NCBI GenBank assembly: GCA_014376325.1
Contig: JACMRP010000103.1
Coordinates: 1-8,024, forward strand
Direction: 5' to 3'
DNA: 8,024 nt
DNA from: Pseudobdellovibrionaceae bacterium
GTDB lineage: Bacteria > Bdellovibrionota > Bdellovibrionia > Bdellovibrionales > Bdellovibrionaceae
The notes under the pieces were generated by a model that worked only from the letters and a program-made list of their open reading frames with translations, was not told where the DNA came from and did no database searches. Positions 1 through 6,003 of the stretch are shown in pieces. Position 1 is the stretch's first letter; every line of letters begins with the position of its first letter. Position numbers and translations under genes: made by a program.

Positions 1-42
1 ATGCCGGACGACTACCTGCCAATGTATTGCAGTAAAAAATAG
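1..42 (+). CDS. Possible C-terminal end of an upstream gene (partial)
   Basis: Frame 1 is open from the window edge and closes with TAG at 40-42, reading MPDDYLPMYCSKK. It could be the last 13 codons of a gene entering from the left, running convergently toward rfaE1. It is too short to identify, and frames 2 and 3 also reach stops nearby (64-66 and 31-33), so the choice of frame is weak. The only support is that it ends just before a hairpin at 50-73, as a gene end would. Confidence 0.2.
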   Translation: MPDDYLPMYCSKK

Positions 43-49
43 AGATTAC

Positions 50-73
50 CCTGGTACCTTTTGGTGACCCAGG
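50..73. terminator. Imperfect hairpin in the gap downstream of rfaE1
   Basis: CCTGGTACC (50-58) can pair with GGTGACCCAGG (63-73) across a TTTT loop, giving nine base pairs with two single-base bulges (G66, C68). It sits between the rfaE1 stop (96-98) and the possible upstream gene end (42). Read on the minus strand, a T-rich stretch follows about ten bases after the stem. That makes it a weak candidate terminator for rfaE1. There is no T-run directly after the stem in either direction, so a terminator role is inferred from position only. Confidence 0.3.
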
Positions 74-95
74 TTAGCGCCAACGGCGACTTGTT

Positions 96-1112
96 CTAGT
101 GAGCGGAGTTTATATACTCGATGAGTTCTGAGATTTCGCAGGGGACGCAGCCTACTTTGCCGACAACCACGCCGGCAGCGAAGTTTGCTAGCGTACATGA
201 TTTTACCAGAGGTAAGTTAGCCGCGACACCGAGTGAAATGGCCGCGATCACGGTGTCGCCGGCCCCCGTCACGTCGAAGACTTTTTTCGCAAAAGTCGGT
301 ACTTCGTGGATTTCCTGACCCGAAAAGATCGTCATTCCGTCTTTGCCCCGAGTGAGGACTATTTCCTTTGCGCCCGTTTTCTTCTGCAAGGCTCTGCCCG
401 CTTCCAGAACTTTATTCGGGTTGTCGCGAAGGTCGTCGAAATTTAAGCCCGCGAGCGCCACCGCCTCGTCGTAGTTCGGCTTCATCAGGTCAACGCCAAG
501 GTAAAATTCACCCGGATTCGCCCTGGTGGGATCAACCAGTAGTTTTTTGCCGTGTTTTTTACAAATTTGCACAACTTGCTGAACCATATTCTGCGAAATC
601 ACGCCCTTCGCGTAGTCCTGCAAAATGACGACATCCGCACTGCCAACCACCTCTTGAATTCGATGAATGACCTTCGCTTCGGTTTCTGACGAAAGGTATT
701 TTTTCATTTCGTAGTCGACGCGGACGAGCTGGTGAAATCCGTTTCCGGCAATGATCCGCATCTTGCGGGTCGTCGGCCGCCGCTCCGAATGAATCATATG
801 GTCCCAAGAAACTTTCGCCTTCAAGCAAAGCTCTTGCAATGTCGTGGCGCCAGCATCTTGCCCCACGACACCGACGAGCAGCGCTTCGCCGCCAAGGCTC
901 GCCACATTTTGCGCGACGTTCGCGGCGAGTCCCAAACGTTTGTCTTCTTGGGTGACCTCAACAACCGGTACGGGAGCTTCGGGACTGATTCGTCGCACAT
1001 CCCCCATCACATATTCGTCGACACCGACGTCGCCGATAATCAGCACCCGCTTGTTTCTGAAACTAGAAATCGTTTGAATCAAATCTTGGCGCTCTGCGGG
1101 GGCGATAATCAC
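96..1112 (-). CDS. rfaE1: D-glycero-beta-D-manno-heptose-7-phosphate kinase, stand-alone kinase domain
   Basis: This is a PfkB-family sugar kinase that phosphorylates heptose 7-phosphate at C1 in the cytoplasm, on the route to ADP-heptose for the LPS inner core. The start is GTG at 1112 (338 aa), chosen because AAGGA lies 8 bases upstream and the family-like protein begins here. An upstream extension of the frame (to 1364) would run into the divergent alkB-like gene. Visible motifs are the N-terminal sugar-binding stretch with RISPEAPVPVVEV (41-53), GLAANVAQNVASLG (61-74, the family's GGAANVA region), VDPT (193-196), KPNYDEA (211-217), LTRGKDG (253-259) and the PfkB signature DVTGAGDT (280-287) with presumed catalytic base Asp286. 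In many proteobacteria the protein is bifunctional (HldE, about 470 aa) with a C-terminal nucleotidyltransferase. Here it stops after the kinase domain, so the adenylyltransferase (RfaE2) must be encoded elsewhere. Another PfkB sugar kinase is possible but less likely. Confidence 0.88.
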   Translation of the reverse strand: MIIAPAERQDLIQTISSFRNKRVLIIGDVGVDEYVMGDVRRISPEAPVPVVEVTQEDKRLGLAANVAQNVASLGGEALLVGVVGQDAGATTLQELCLKAKVSWDHMIHSERRPTTRKMRIIAGNGFHQLVRVDYEMKKYLSSETEAKVIHRIQEVVGSADVVILQDYAKGVISQNMVQQVVQICKKHGKKLLVDPTRANPGEFYLGVDLMKPNYDEAVALAGLNFDDLRDNPNKVLEAGRALQKKTGAKEIVLTRGKDGMTIFSGQEIHEVPTFAKKVFDVTGAGDTVIAAISLGVAANLPLVKSCTLANFAAGVVVGKVGCVPCEISELIEYINSAH

Positions 1113-1118
1113 GGGGCA

Positions 1119-1125
1119 CTTCCTT
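1119..1125 (-). promoter_or_regulatory. Shine-Dalgarno that decides the rfaE1 GTG start
   Basis: The minus strand reads AAGGAAG here. Its AAGGA core is separated by 8 bases from the GTG at 1112-1110. No other in-frame start nearby has such a site, so this supports GTG as the initiation codon. I could not identify a convincing -35/-10 pair for either divergent gene in the 90-base gap 1113-1202. Confidence 0.6.
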
Positions 1126-1202
1126 GTAGAATTTTCAGTTTTAAACCACCCAACCGAGAGGAAGCCATATTTTTTTGCAAAGCAGTGTGTTAAAAGGGCC
1201 GC

Positions 1203-2054
1203 ATGCAGAAACGACCCGTCTCCCAGTTCAAGAATCTGATCTACGAGCCTGAAGCAATCACGTTCGAAGAGAAAAAGCAGATTTTGGAGTACCTTGCGAC
1301 GCTGCATCCGATCTGGGAAATGCGTTATTCTAAAAACAATCCGCCGCCCACCGATCAAGCGCAACGCCGACTGCTTCGCCCCGTCTACTGGTTAGGCAAC
1401 TGGCAGTTCGCCTGCCTTAATTACTATCATCCGCCCAAAGGCATTCACGATCGTTGCGTCAGCGCGGAACCTTATCCTCCAGTTCTGCAGCAGGTTGTCG
1501 ACAATATCGAAAGCAAAGTGCACCAACAGTTCGACCCGAAAGATGTTCCGCGGGGTTGGCACTTGAATACTTGCCTGATCAATTTTTACGGAGATCAAAT
1601 TCACGATGGGAAACGCATCGACTGCGCCCGCGTTGGCGAGCATAAAGATTTCGAACCCGGCCCCGTAGCTTCGGTGTCATTCGGTGAAAAAGCACTGTTC
1701 CAGTTTGTTGAAAGCAAGAGCACGCAGGCACTGAGCAACGTGATTCTTCAGCAGTGGTTAGAAGATCGCTCGCTGCAAATTTTTGGCGGAGACAAATTTA
1801 AAAAACAATTGTTTCATCGGGTACAGAGAGTCGAAACGAAAGCCAATTGCAAATTCAAGTTGAACGTGACCGAGTTCGAAACGCGCAGAATTAACTTTAC
1901 GTTTCGGTACGTTCCGGACGAACACATTCAGCCTTACTTCAAAGTGACGAAAACGGCGCAGGAAGACACGCTCGAATACGTGCAGACACTTGCACAAAAA
2001 TCAGCTTTTTTCGAAAGACACCTGCAACTTTGGCACGAACGCACCTTAAAATAA
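1203..2054 (+). CDS. AlkB-like 2-oxoglutarate/Fe(II)-dependent dioxygenase
   Basis: This 283-aa protein has the layout of AlkB-family DNA/RNA dealkylases, which oxidise methyl adducts using Fe(II), O2 and 2-oxoglutarate. Following LINFYG (125-130) comes the iron motif H147-K-D149 in GEHKDFEPGP. It continues with VASVSFGEKALFQF (155-168, matching AlkB's IVSVSLG..A.FQF), then LQIFGGDKFKKQLFHRV (191-207) with presumed distal iron ligand His205. The hallmark RxNxTxR follows as R229-I-N231-F-T233-F-R235, whose arginines bind 2-oxoglutarate. The N-terminus (1-120) is longer and unlike the nucleotide-recognition lid of E. coli AlkB (216 aa), and residues 240-283 form an extra tail, so the substrate cannot be assigned and a non-nucleic-acid substrate is possible. 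A weak purine-rich site (AAGGG, 1194-1198) precedes the ATG by 4 bases. The gene is divergent from rfaE1. The alkB symbol is withheld because the substrate-binding part differs. Confidence 0.8.
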   Translation: MQKRPVSQFKNLIYEPEAITFEEKKQILEYLATLHPIWEMRYSKNNPPPTDQAQRRLLRPVYWLGNWQFACLNYYHPPKGIHDRCVSAEPYPPVLQQVVDNIESKVHQQFDPKDVPRGWHLNTCLINFYGDQIHDGKRIDCARVGEHKDFEPGPVASVSFGEKALFQFVESKSTQALSNVILQQWLEDRSLQIFGGDKFKKQLFHRVQRVETKANCKFKLNVTEFETRRINFTFRYVPDEHIQPYFKVTKTAQEDTLEYVQTLAQKSAFFERHLQLWHERTLK

Positions 2055-2125
2055 CTGACACAAACCCATCTAAGTCCTAACGCTACTGAGCAAATCCATT
2101 TTGCAGGTAGACTCGGAGTTTTTAC

Positions 2126-2139
2126 TTCACTAAAGTGAA
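2126..2139. promoter_or_regulatory. 14-base perfect dyad upstream of glutamate dehydrogenase (candidate operator)
   Basis: TTCACTAAAGTGAA has two perfect 6-base arms around a central AA. It lies about 30 bases before the gdh ATG. A -10-like TGTAAT (2145-2150) and a poor -35-like TTTACT (2121-2126, spacer 18) flank it, so a bound regulator would cover a promoter there. However, that -10 would place the transcript start almost on the Shine-Dalgarno, so the promoter assignment is doubtful. The dyad itself is seen directly; its operator role is inferred. Confidence 0.35.
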
Positions 2140-2153
2140 CCTCGTGTAATTTT

Positions 2154-2159
2154 AAGGAG
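2154..2159 (+). promoter_or_regulatory. Strong Shine-Dalgarno of glutamate dehydrogenase
   Basis: AAGGAG, within TTTAAGGAGTT, sits 10 bases before the ATG at 2170. It is the clearest plus-strand ribosome binding site in the window and fixes the start of the gene. It fits high expression of the first gene of the five-gene run. Confidence 0.75.
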
Positions 2160-2169
2160 TTAGACGCAT

Positions 2170-3447
2170 ATGGAAATCCACAAATCGGAAGCTCATCTTG
2201 ATGGGCCCTTGTTCAAGAATGCTCTTCAAACAATCGAAGAAGCTGCAAAATTAATTAACTGCGATCCCAACGTTCTCGAGCGACTGAAAAAACCCCGTCG
2301 TTGTTTGACGGTCAGTATTCCAGTTCGTATGGACGATTATTCGGTGAAAGTATTTACCGGTTACCGCGTTCAGTACAACGCAACTCTCGGACCCTTCAAG
2401 GGCGGGATTCGTTACCATCAGAATGTGGATCTTCCAGAAGTCGTGGGCCTCGCGGCACTGATGACTTTTAAAAATTCCGTTTTAGGCTTGCCACTCGGCG
2501 GAGCTAAAGGTGGCGTTTGCGTCGATCCAAATCAGATCTCTCGTACCGAAAAACAAAATCTGACCCGTCGTTATGCTTCCGAAATCGCTTCGTTCGTGGG
2601 GCCGACAAAAGACATTCCAGCGCCCGACGTTGGAACAGATCCACAGACGATGGCTTGGTTCATGGATACTTACTCGCAAGAGCAAGGTGGATATGCACAA
2701 CCCGGCGTTGTCACTGGCAAGCCCGTTGAAATCGGCGGATCCCTTGGACGTAATCATGCGACCGGCCTTGGTGTCGTTTACATCGCAGAAAAATCTTTCG
2801 AAAAGATGGGCATGAAAATGTCCGGTTCGACAATAGCGATTCAAGGCTTCGGTAACGTGGGTTCGTTTGCGGCACTTTTCTCTCATCAACGTGGAGCAAA
2901 AGTTGTGGCGATCAGCGACGTCAGCGGCGCCATCTTCAACGGTGACGGCTTAAATATTCCGGACGTTATGGAATTCATCAAAACAAATAAAGTTTTGAAG
3001 GGTTACCCAAAAGCAACAATGCTGACGAATGACGAATTGTTGCTCTTAGATGTAGATGCATTATTCCCGTGCGCACTGGAAGGTCAAATTGACACTCACA
3101 ACGCCGAAAACGTAAAAGCAAAAATCATCGTAGAAGGCGCTAATGGACCCGTTTCCGTAGCCGCAACGAAGATATTGCACAAAAAAGGTGTGTTTATCGC
3201 ACCTGACGTTATCGCGAATGGCGGCGGCGTGATCGTTTCTTACTTCGAATGGGTTCAGGACATCATGTCCCTGTTCTGGGACGAAGAAGAAGTGAATAAC
3301 CGTCTGAAAACCATTATTCATCGTGCATTCGACGTGGGCTTTAAATTCCACGAAGAAAGAAACGTGGACATGCGTTCGGCAGCGATGGCCGTTTCCGTGC
3401 AACGCCTTGAAAAAGCAATGTTGCTCCGTGGACTGTATCCGCGCTAA
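2170..3447 (+). CDS. gdhA: Glutamate dehydrogenase (Glu/Leu/Phe/Val dehydrogenase family)
   Basis: This enzyme interconverts glutamate with 2-oxoglutarate and ammonia using NAD(P), linking amino-acid nitrogen to the TCA cycle in the cytoplasm. The 425-aa length matches the hexameric family (about 410-450 aa). The N-terminal substrate domain has GPFKGGIRYH (74-83) with Lys77, MTFKNS (98-103) with Lys101, PLGGAKGG (108-115) with presumed catalytic Lys113, and PAPDVGTD (150-157) with Asp153. ATGLGVVYIAE (197-207) leads into the Rossmann dinucleotide fold with GFGNVG (226-231). VEGANGP (321-327) and APDVIANGGGVIVSYFEW (344-361) close the active site. Family members on leucine, phenylalanine or valine share this fold but are usually shorter (about 350-370 aa), so glutamate is favoured. 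NAD versus NADP preference cannot be read with confidence. It is the first gene of a compact plus-strand run, and pyrD starts 9 bases after its stop. Confidence 0.93.
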   Translation: MEIHKSEAHLDGPLFKNALQTIEEAAKLINCDPNVLERLKKPRRCLTVSIPVRMDDYSVKVFTGYRVQYNATLGPFKGGIRYHQNVDLPEVVGLAALMTFKNSVLGLPLGGAKGGVCVDPNQISRTEKQNLTRRYASEIASFVGPTKDIPAPDVGTDPQTMAWFMDTYSQEQGGYAQPGVVTGKPVEIGGSLGRNHATGLGVVYIAEKSFEKMGMKMSGSTIAIQGFGNVGSFAALFSHQRGAKVVAISDVSGAIFNGDGLNIPDVMEFIKTNKVLKGYPKATMLTNDELLLLDVDALFPCALEGQIDTHNAENVKAKIIVEGANGPVSVAATKILHKKGVFIAPDVIANGGGVIVSYFEWVQDIMSLFWDEEEVNNRLKTIIHRAFDVGFKFHEERNVDMRSAAMAVSVQRLEKAMLLRGLYPR

Positions 3448-3456
3448 GATGAGCGC

Positions 3457-4440
3457 ATGAAACCATGGCTCTTATTACCACCACAGTGGGCCCATGATCT
3501 GGGCCCTTTTGGTTTGAAGCTCTTCAGTCTTTTTCAAAACCAGCCAACTCCGGCCTGGAAAAGTTTTACTTGGAATAAGCTAGTTTTTAAAAACCCGCTA
3601 GGGATTGCCGGCGGCGTTGATAAAAATGCCGAAAGTTTGACTGAATGGTGGAAGCTAGGAATTGGCTTCGCAGAAATCGGCACCGTGACCCCGCTTCCGC
3701 AGGCGCCGAACCCAGGCGCTATAATGGACCGGAATTTACCGCAAAAAGCACTCTGGAACAAAATGGGTTTCCCCGGTGAAGGTGGAGACGAAGTTTTATA
3801 TAATCTTCGCAGCTACGGTGAACGGAAAGCGACACCCGTCTTCGTGAACATCGGTAAAAACCGCCAAACGGCCGCAGAATTTGCGGTCAATGATTACCTT
3901 TATTTAGTCGATCGTCTCCGAAGTGAAGCCGATGCGTTCGTCGTTAATATCAGCAGTCCGAATACCAAGGGACTTCGTGATTTTCAAAACAAGCAGGCCC
4001 TCGCTGATCTGCTAGAACCTATTTTAAAACGCGCTCAGCGTGATGTCGCAAAACCGGTTTTACTAAAACTTTCGCCCGACCTCGACGACGAAGCTTTGGA
4101 ATCCGCACTCATTACCGCAGTGAAACTCGGTATTGACGGATTCGTACTGACGAACACGACGCTCGCTAGACCAGCTGGCATTGAATTTCCGGCAGAGGGC
4201 GGCCTTTCCGGAGCACCGTTGAAGCCTTTGGCCAAAGAAATTCTACGCAAAAGTTTGAATATTCTGGGAGAGCGGCGCAAAGGGAAGCTGATCGTCAGCG
4301 TTGGCGGCGTAATGACCGCCGAAGATGTCTTTGAAAGGTTGCAAATGGGCGCGGATCTTGTTGAAATTTACTCAGCGCTTATATTTGAAGGCCCCGGTTT
4401 TTTCCGAGATGTTGCAGGCAGGTACAATGGCAGTAGGTGA
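3457..4440 (+). CDS. pyrD: Dihydroorotate dehydrogenase (quinone), class 2
   Basis: This FMN flavoenzyme performs the fourth step of de novo pyrimidine synthesis, oxidising dihydroorotate to orotate and passing electrons to membrane quinone. At 327 aa it matches class 2 enzymes (about 335). The N-terminus (residues 1-27, with LLPPQWAHDLGPFGLKLF) corresponds to the amphipathic quinone/membrane-contact region. Motifs are NPLGIAGGVDKNAE (46-59) with Lys56, GFAEIGTVTPLPQ (70-82), NKMGF (101-105), NIGKN (131-135), NISSPNTKGLR (164-174) with catalytic base Ser167 (class 1 enzymes use Cys), KLSPDL (204-209), NTT (233-235), GGLSG (248-252), VGGV (282-285) and the FMN-phosphate region EIYSALIFEGP (303-313). 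The ATG at 3457 is used because the nearby ATG at 3449 runs into a stop after three codons. There is no clear Shine-Dalgarno, and coupling to gdhA is likely. The 3' end overlaps mutT by 14 bases. Confidence 0.95.
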   Translation: MKPWLLLPPQWAHDLGPFGLKLFSLFQNQPTPAWKSFTWNKLVFKNPLGIAGGVDKNAESLTEWWKLGIGFAEIGTVTPLPQAPNPGAIMDRNLPQKALWNKMGFPGEGGDEVLYNLRSYGERKATPVFVNIGKNRQTAAEFAVNDYLYLVDRLRSEADAFVVNISSPNTKGLRDFQNKQALADLLEPILKRAQRDVAKPVLLKLSPDLDDEALESALITAVKLGIDGFVLTNTTLARPAGIEFPAEGGLSGAPLKPLAKEILRKSLNILGERRKGKLIVSVGGVMTAEDVFERLQMGADLVEIYSALIFEGPGFFRDVAGRYNGSR

Positions 4441-4879
4441 TGAAAAAACGCGCAAATCAAAAATCCGCAAGGGCCATTGGATTCCCGTGGTGGCAGGCTT
4501 TCTGAAGAAGGACGGTAAGATCCTCGTCGGACAACGACCCGAAAACAACTCTTTGCCCGGCCAATGGGAGTTCCCAGGCGGCAAAATCGAATCCGGCGAA
4601 ACACCCGAAAGGGCGTTGCAGCGCGAACTAGAAGAAGAATTAGGCATCGAGGCCGAAGTCGGCGACCTCAAACTGGCCTGTACTCATTCTTACGGCGACG
4701 TTGGCATAATAATCCTATTTTACGAAATCTTATTCTGGAAGGGCGAACCAAAAGCACAACATCATATGATGTTAGAGTGGATTCACCCGGAAGAATTGAA
4801 GCACCGGAACATCCCCGATGCCAATCGCAAGATCCTCGATCGCATCTACAAAGCTTTAGGAATGGAATGGCGAAAGTAA
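4427..4879 (+). CDS. mutT: MutT-type Nudix hydrolase (probable 8-oxo-dGTP diphosphatase)
   Basis: This 150-aa Nudix protein is predicted to hydrolyse oxidised nucleotides such as 8-oxo-dGTP to the monophosphate, keeping them out of DNA. The full Nudix box GX5EX7REUXEEXGU is intact at residues 52-74, with Glu58, Arg66, Glu67, Glu70 and Glu71. It is preceded by the MutT-typical WEFPGGK (47-53). WKGEP (104-108) matches the E. coli MutT WEGEP stretch, and Asn133 in PDANRKIL sits where MutT Asn119 contacts 8-oxoguanine. The ATG at 4427, with AGG four bases before it, gives a normal-sized protein; ATG 4409 in frame is an alternative and the frame stays open to 4325 inside pyrD. It overlaps pyrD by 14 bases and the next gene by 13, so translation is probably coupled. 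A specificity for another oxidised or modified nucleotide (for example a CTP analogue) is possible. Confidence 0.88.
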   Translation: MAVGDEKTRKSKIRKGHWIPVVAGFLKKDGKILVGQRPENNSLPGQWEFPGGKIESGETPERALQRELEEELGIEAEVGDLKLACTHSYGDVGIIILFYEILFWKGEPKAQHHMMLEWIHPEELKHRNIPDANRKILDRIYKALGMEWRK

Positions 4880-6000
4880 TTGTCGTAGCCGAAAAAGTGA
4901 ACTCAACCTCTTGGCCGCTGGCGCTGTCGTTACGCGCACAAGGGCATGAAGTTATTTTTCTAACGGGACGAAATGAAACGACCGAAGACACGAACGGCAT
5001 TCGTTTCATGGGCTATTTTAAGCACTGGTCTGTCTTCGAAGCCGTCAAACTTTTGCCTATGATATTTAGTTTCGAACCCCAGATTTTGCATTTGATTCTT
5101 GATCGAAGCCGGCTGAAAGGTGCACACGTTGTCCTCGCAAGTTACGCTCGGTCACATCCAATGATGGTTCTGACGACGTCGCTTTTACGGCTTGAAAAAC
5201 GGCTTAGCCGTGGCAATCCGATTCGTTTACTTTTGCAAGAAAGCGACATCATCACTTGTCCTTCGGTCGAATCCTTAGCGAAACTTCGTGGGCTTAAGGT
5301 TCGGTCCAAAAGACAGGGCCGCGGAATCTTGCCGCCCGCACTGGATCTTTACGACACCTCATTGATAACTGAAGAAGACGATTCGGATTCTGAAAAAGAA
5401 GTTGTAGCCGACGAAAACTGGGCGACTTACCTGAAGGACACCCCCTATTTTGTGGTGCCTTGTCTAGCAAAAGACTTTAACCCGACCTCTAGCTTTTTCA
5501 TGCGAGTAAGCAAAATGGCCGAATCGCATTTTGTCGTTTTATTAGGTTCCAATCAGGATTGGCCACTCCGTAGTCGGAAACTTTTTGATCAGTGGATGAA
5601 CGGCCAAGGTCTGGCAGATCGTTGGATGTTTTCGGGGACCGTTCCGAAAATAATCGAAAAGCAGATGCTCCGACACAGTCTCTGTTTAATACTCGCGGGA
5701 CTAAAATTAAGCGCCGAAGAAATCTCGTTGTTTTACACGAAAGCAATTCAGACGAACACCGCATTAGTTTTGGATTCGAAACAAGCCAGCGTGCACGCTC
5801 ATCTTTGGCAACGAAACGTTAACTGCTGGATCTTAAATCACGAGGCGCTCGACAAAGAGCTTCGCGAATTCTTAACCAAGGCAGACTTCCGTCCGCCCGA
5901 AAGTCTGCAGAATAAACTCAGCACCGATCATCACATCACAGATACTCCACTGAACGAGCTCAATCGGCTTTACACTCGCGCCCTCGCTCAGCTAAAGTAA
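4867..6000 (+). CDS. GT-B glycosyltransferase-like protein with degenerate catalytic region
   Basis: This 377-aa protein looks like a GT4-type GT-B fold. The N-terminal Rossmann half starts MAKVIVVAE...LALSLRAQGHEVIFLTG (1-34), followed by QESDIITCPSVESLAKL (124-140), the usual 'sugar-nucleotide domain boundary' pattern. An acidic linker (169-183) joins a C-terminal half with PYFVVPCLAKDFNP (193-206), HFVVLLGS (221-228) and WMFSGTVPKIIEKQML (253-268). The expected GT4 E-x7-E signature is not found: the corresponding stretch reads LCLILAGLKLSAEEISLFYTKAIQ, roughly 272-295. I also see no G-G-x-R/K type donor site. It may therefore be a non-catalytic partner or a divergent enzyme. ATG 4867 is chosen over upstream in-frame ATGs (to 4564) because the extension would be a shadow reading of mutT. 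TAGGA (4857-4861) is a plausible Shine-Dalgarno. It overlaps mutT by 13 bases and ends 3 bases before the next glycosyltransferase. Confidence 0.65.
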   Translation: MAKVIVVAEKVNSTSWPLALSLRAQGHEVIFLTGRNETTEDTNGIRFMGYFKHWSVFEAVKLLPMIFSFEPQILHLILDRSRLKGAHVVLASYARSHPMMVLTTSLLRLEKRLSRGNPIRLLLQESDIITCPSVESLAKLRGLKVRSKRQGRGILPPALDLYDTSLITEEDDSDSEKEVVADENWATYLKDTPYFVVPCLAKDFNPTSSFFMRVSKMAESHFVVLLGSNQDWPLRSRKLFDQWMNGQGLADRWMFSGTVPKIIEKQMLRHSLCLILAGLKLSAEEISLFYTKAIQTNTALVLDSKQASVHAHLWQRNVNCWILNHEALDKELREFLTKADFRPPESLQNKLSTDHHITDTPLNELNRLYTRALAQLK

Positions 6001-6003
6001 ATC

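Noticed and set aside
732..1193. 153-codon open frame on the plus strand opposite rfaE1
   Set aside because: It is an antisense shadow of the conserved kinase, with no family-like motif and no ribosome binding site.
1113..1364. Upstream extension of the rfaE1 frame giving a longer protein
   Set aside because: It lies over the start of the divergent AlkB-like gene, its residues do not resemble the kinase family, and the GTG at 1112 has a good Shine-Dalgarno.
2090..2104. GCAAA/TTTGC hairpin after the AlkB-like gene
   Set aside because: A five-base AT-rich stem with no T-run is expected by chance.
2482..2889. 135-codon open frame on the minus strand inside gdhA
   Set aside because: It overlaps the strongly conserved dehydrogenase, its composition (Cys, Arg and His rich) is typical of a shadow frame, and no motif is present.
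4440..4505. ATG overlapping the pyrD stop (TGATG) as the mutT start
   Set aside because: It is in another frame and stops after about 20 codons; the Nudix frame starts at 4427.
4564..4866. N-terminal extension of the first glycosyltransferase-like protein into mutT
   Set aside because: The extension is Arg-rich out-of-frame reading of the Nudix box. The GT-B N-terminus begins naturally at MAKVIVVAE (4867).
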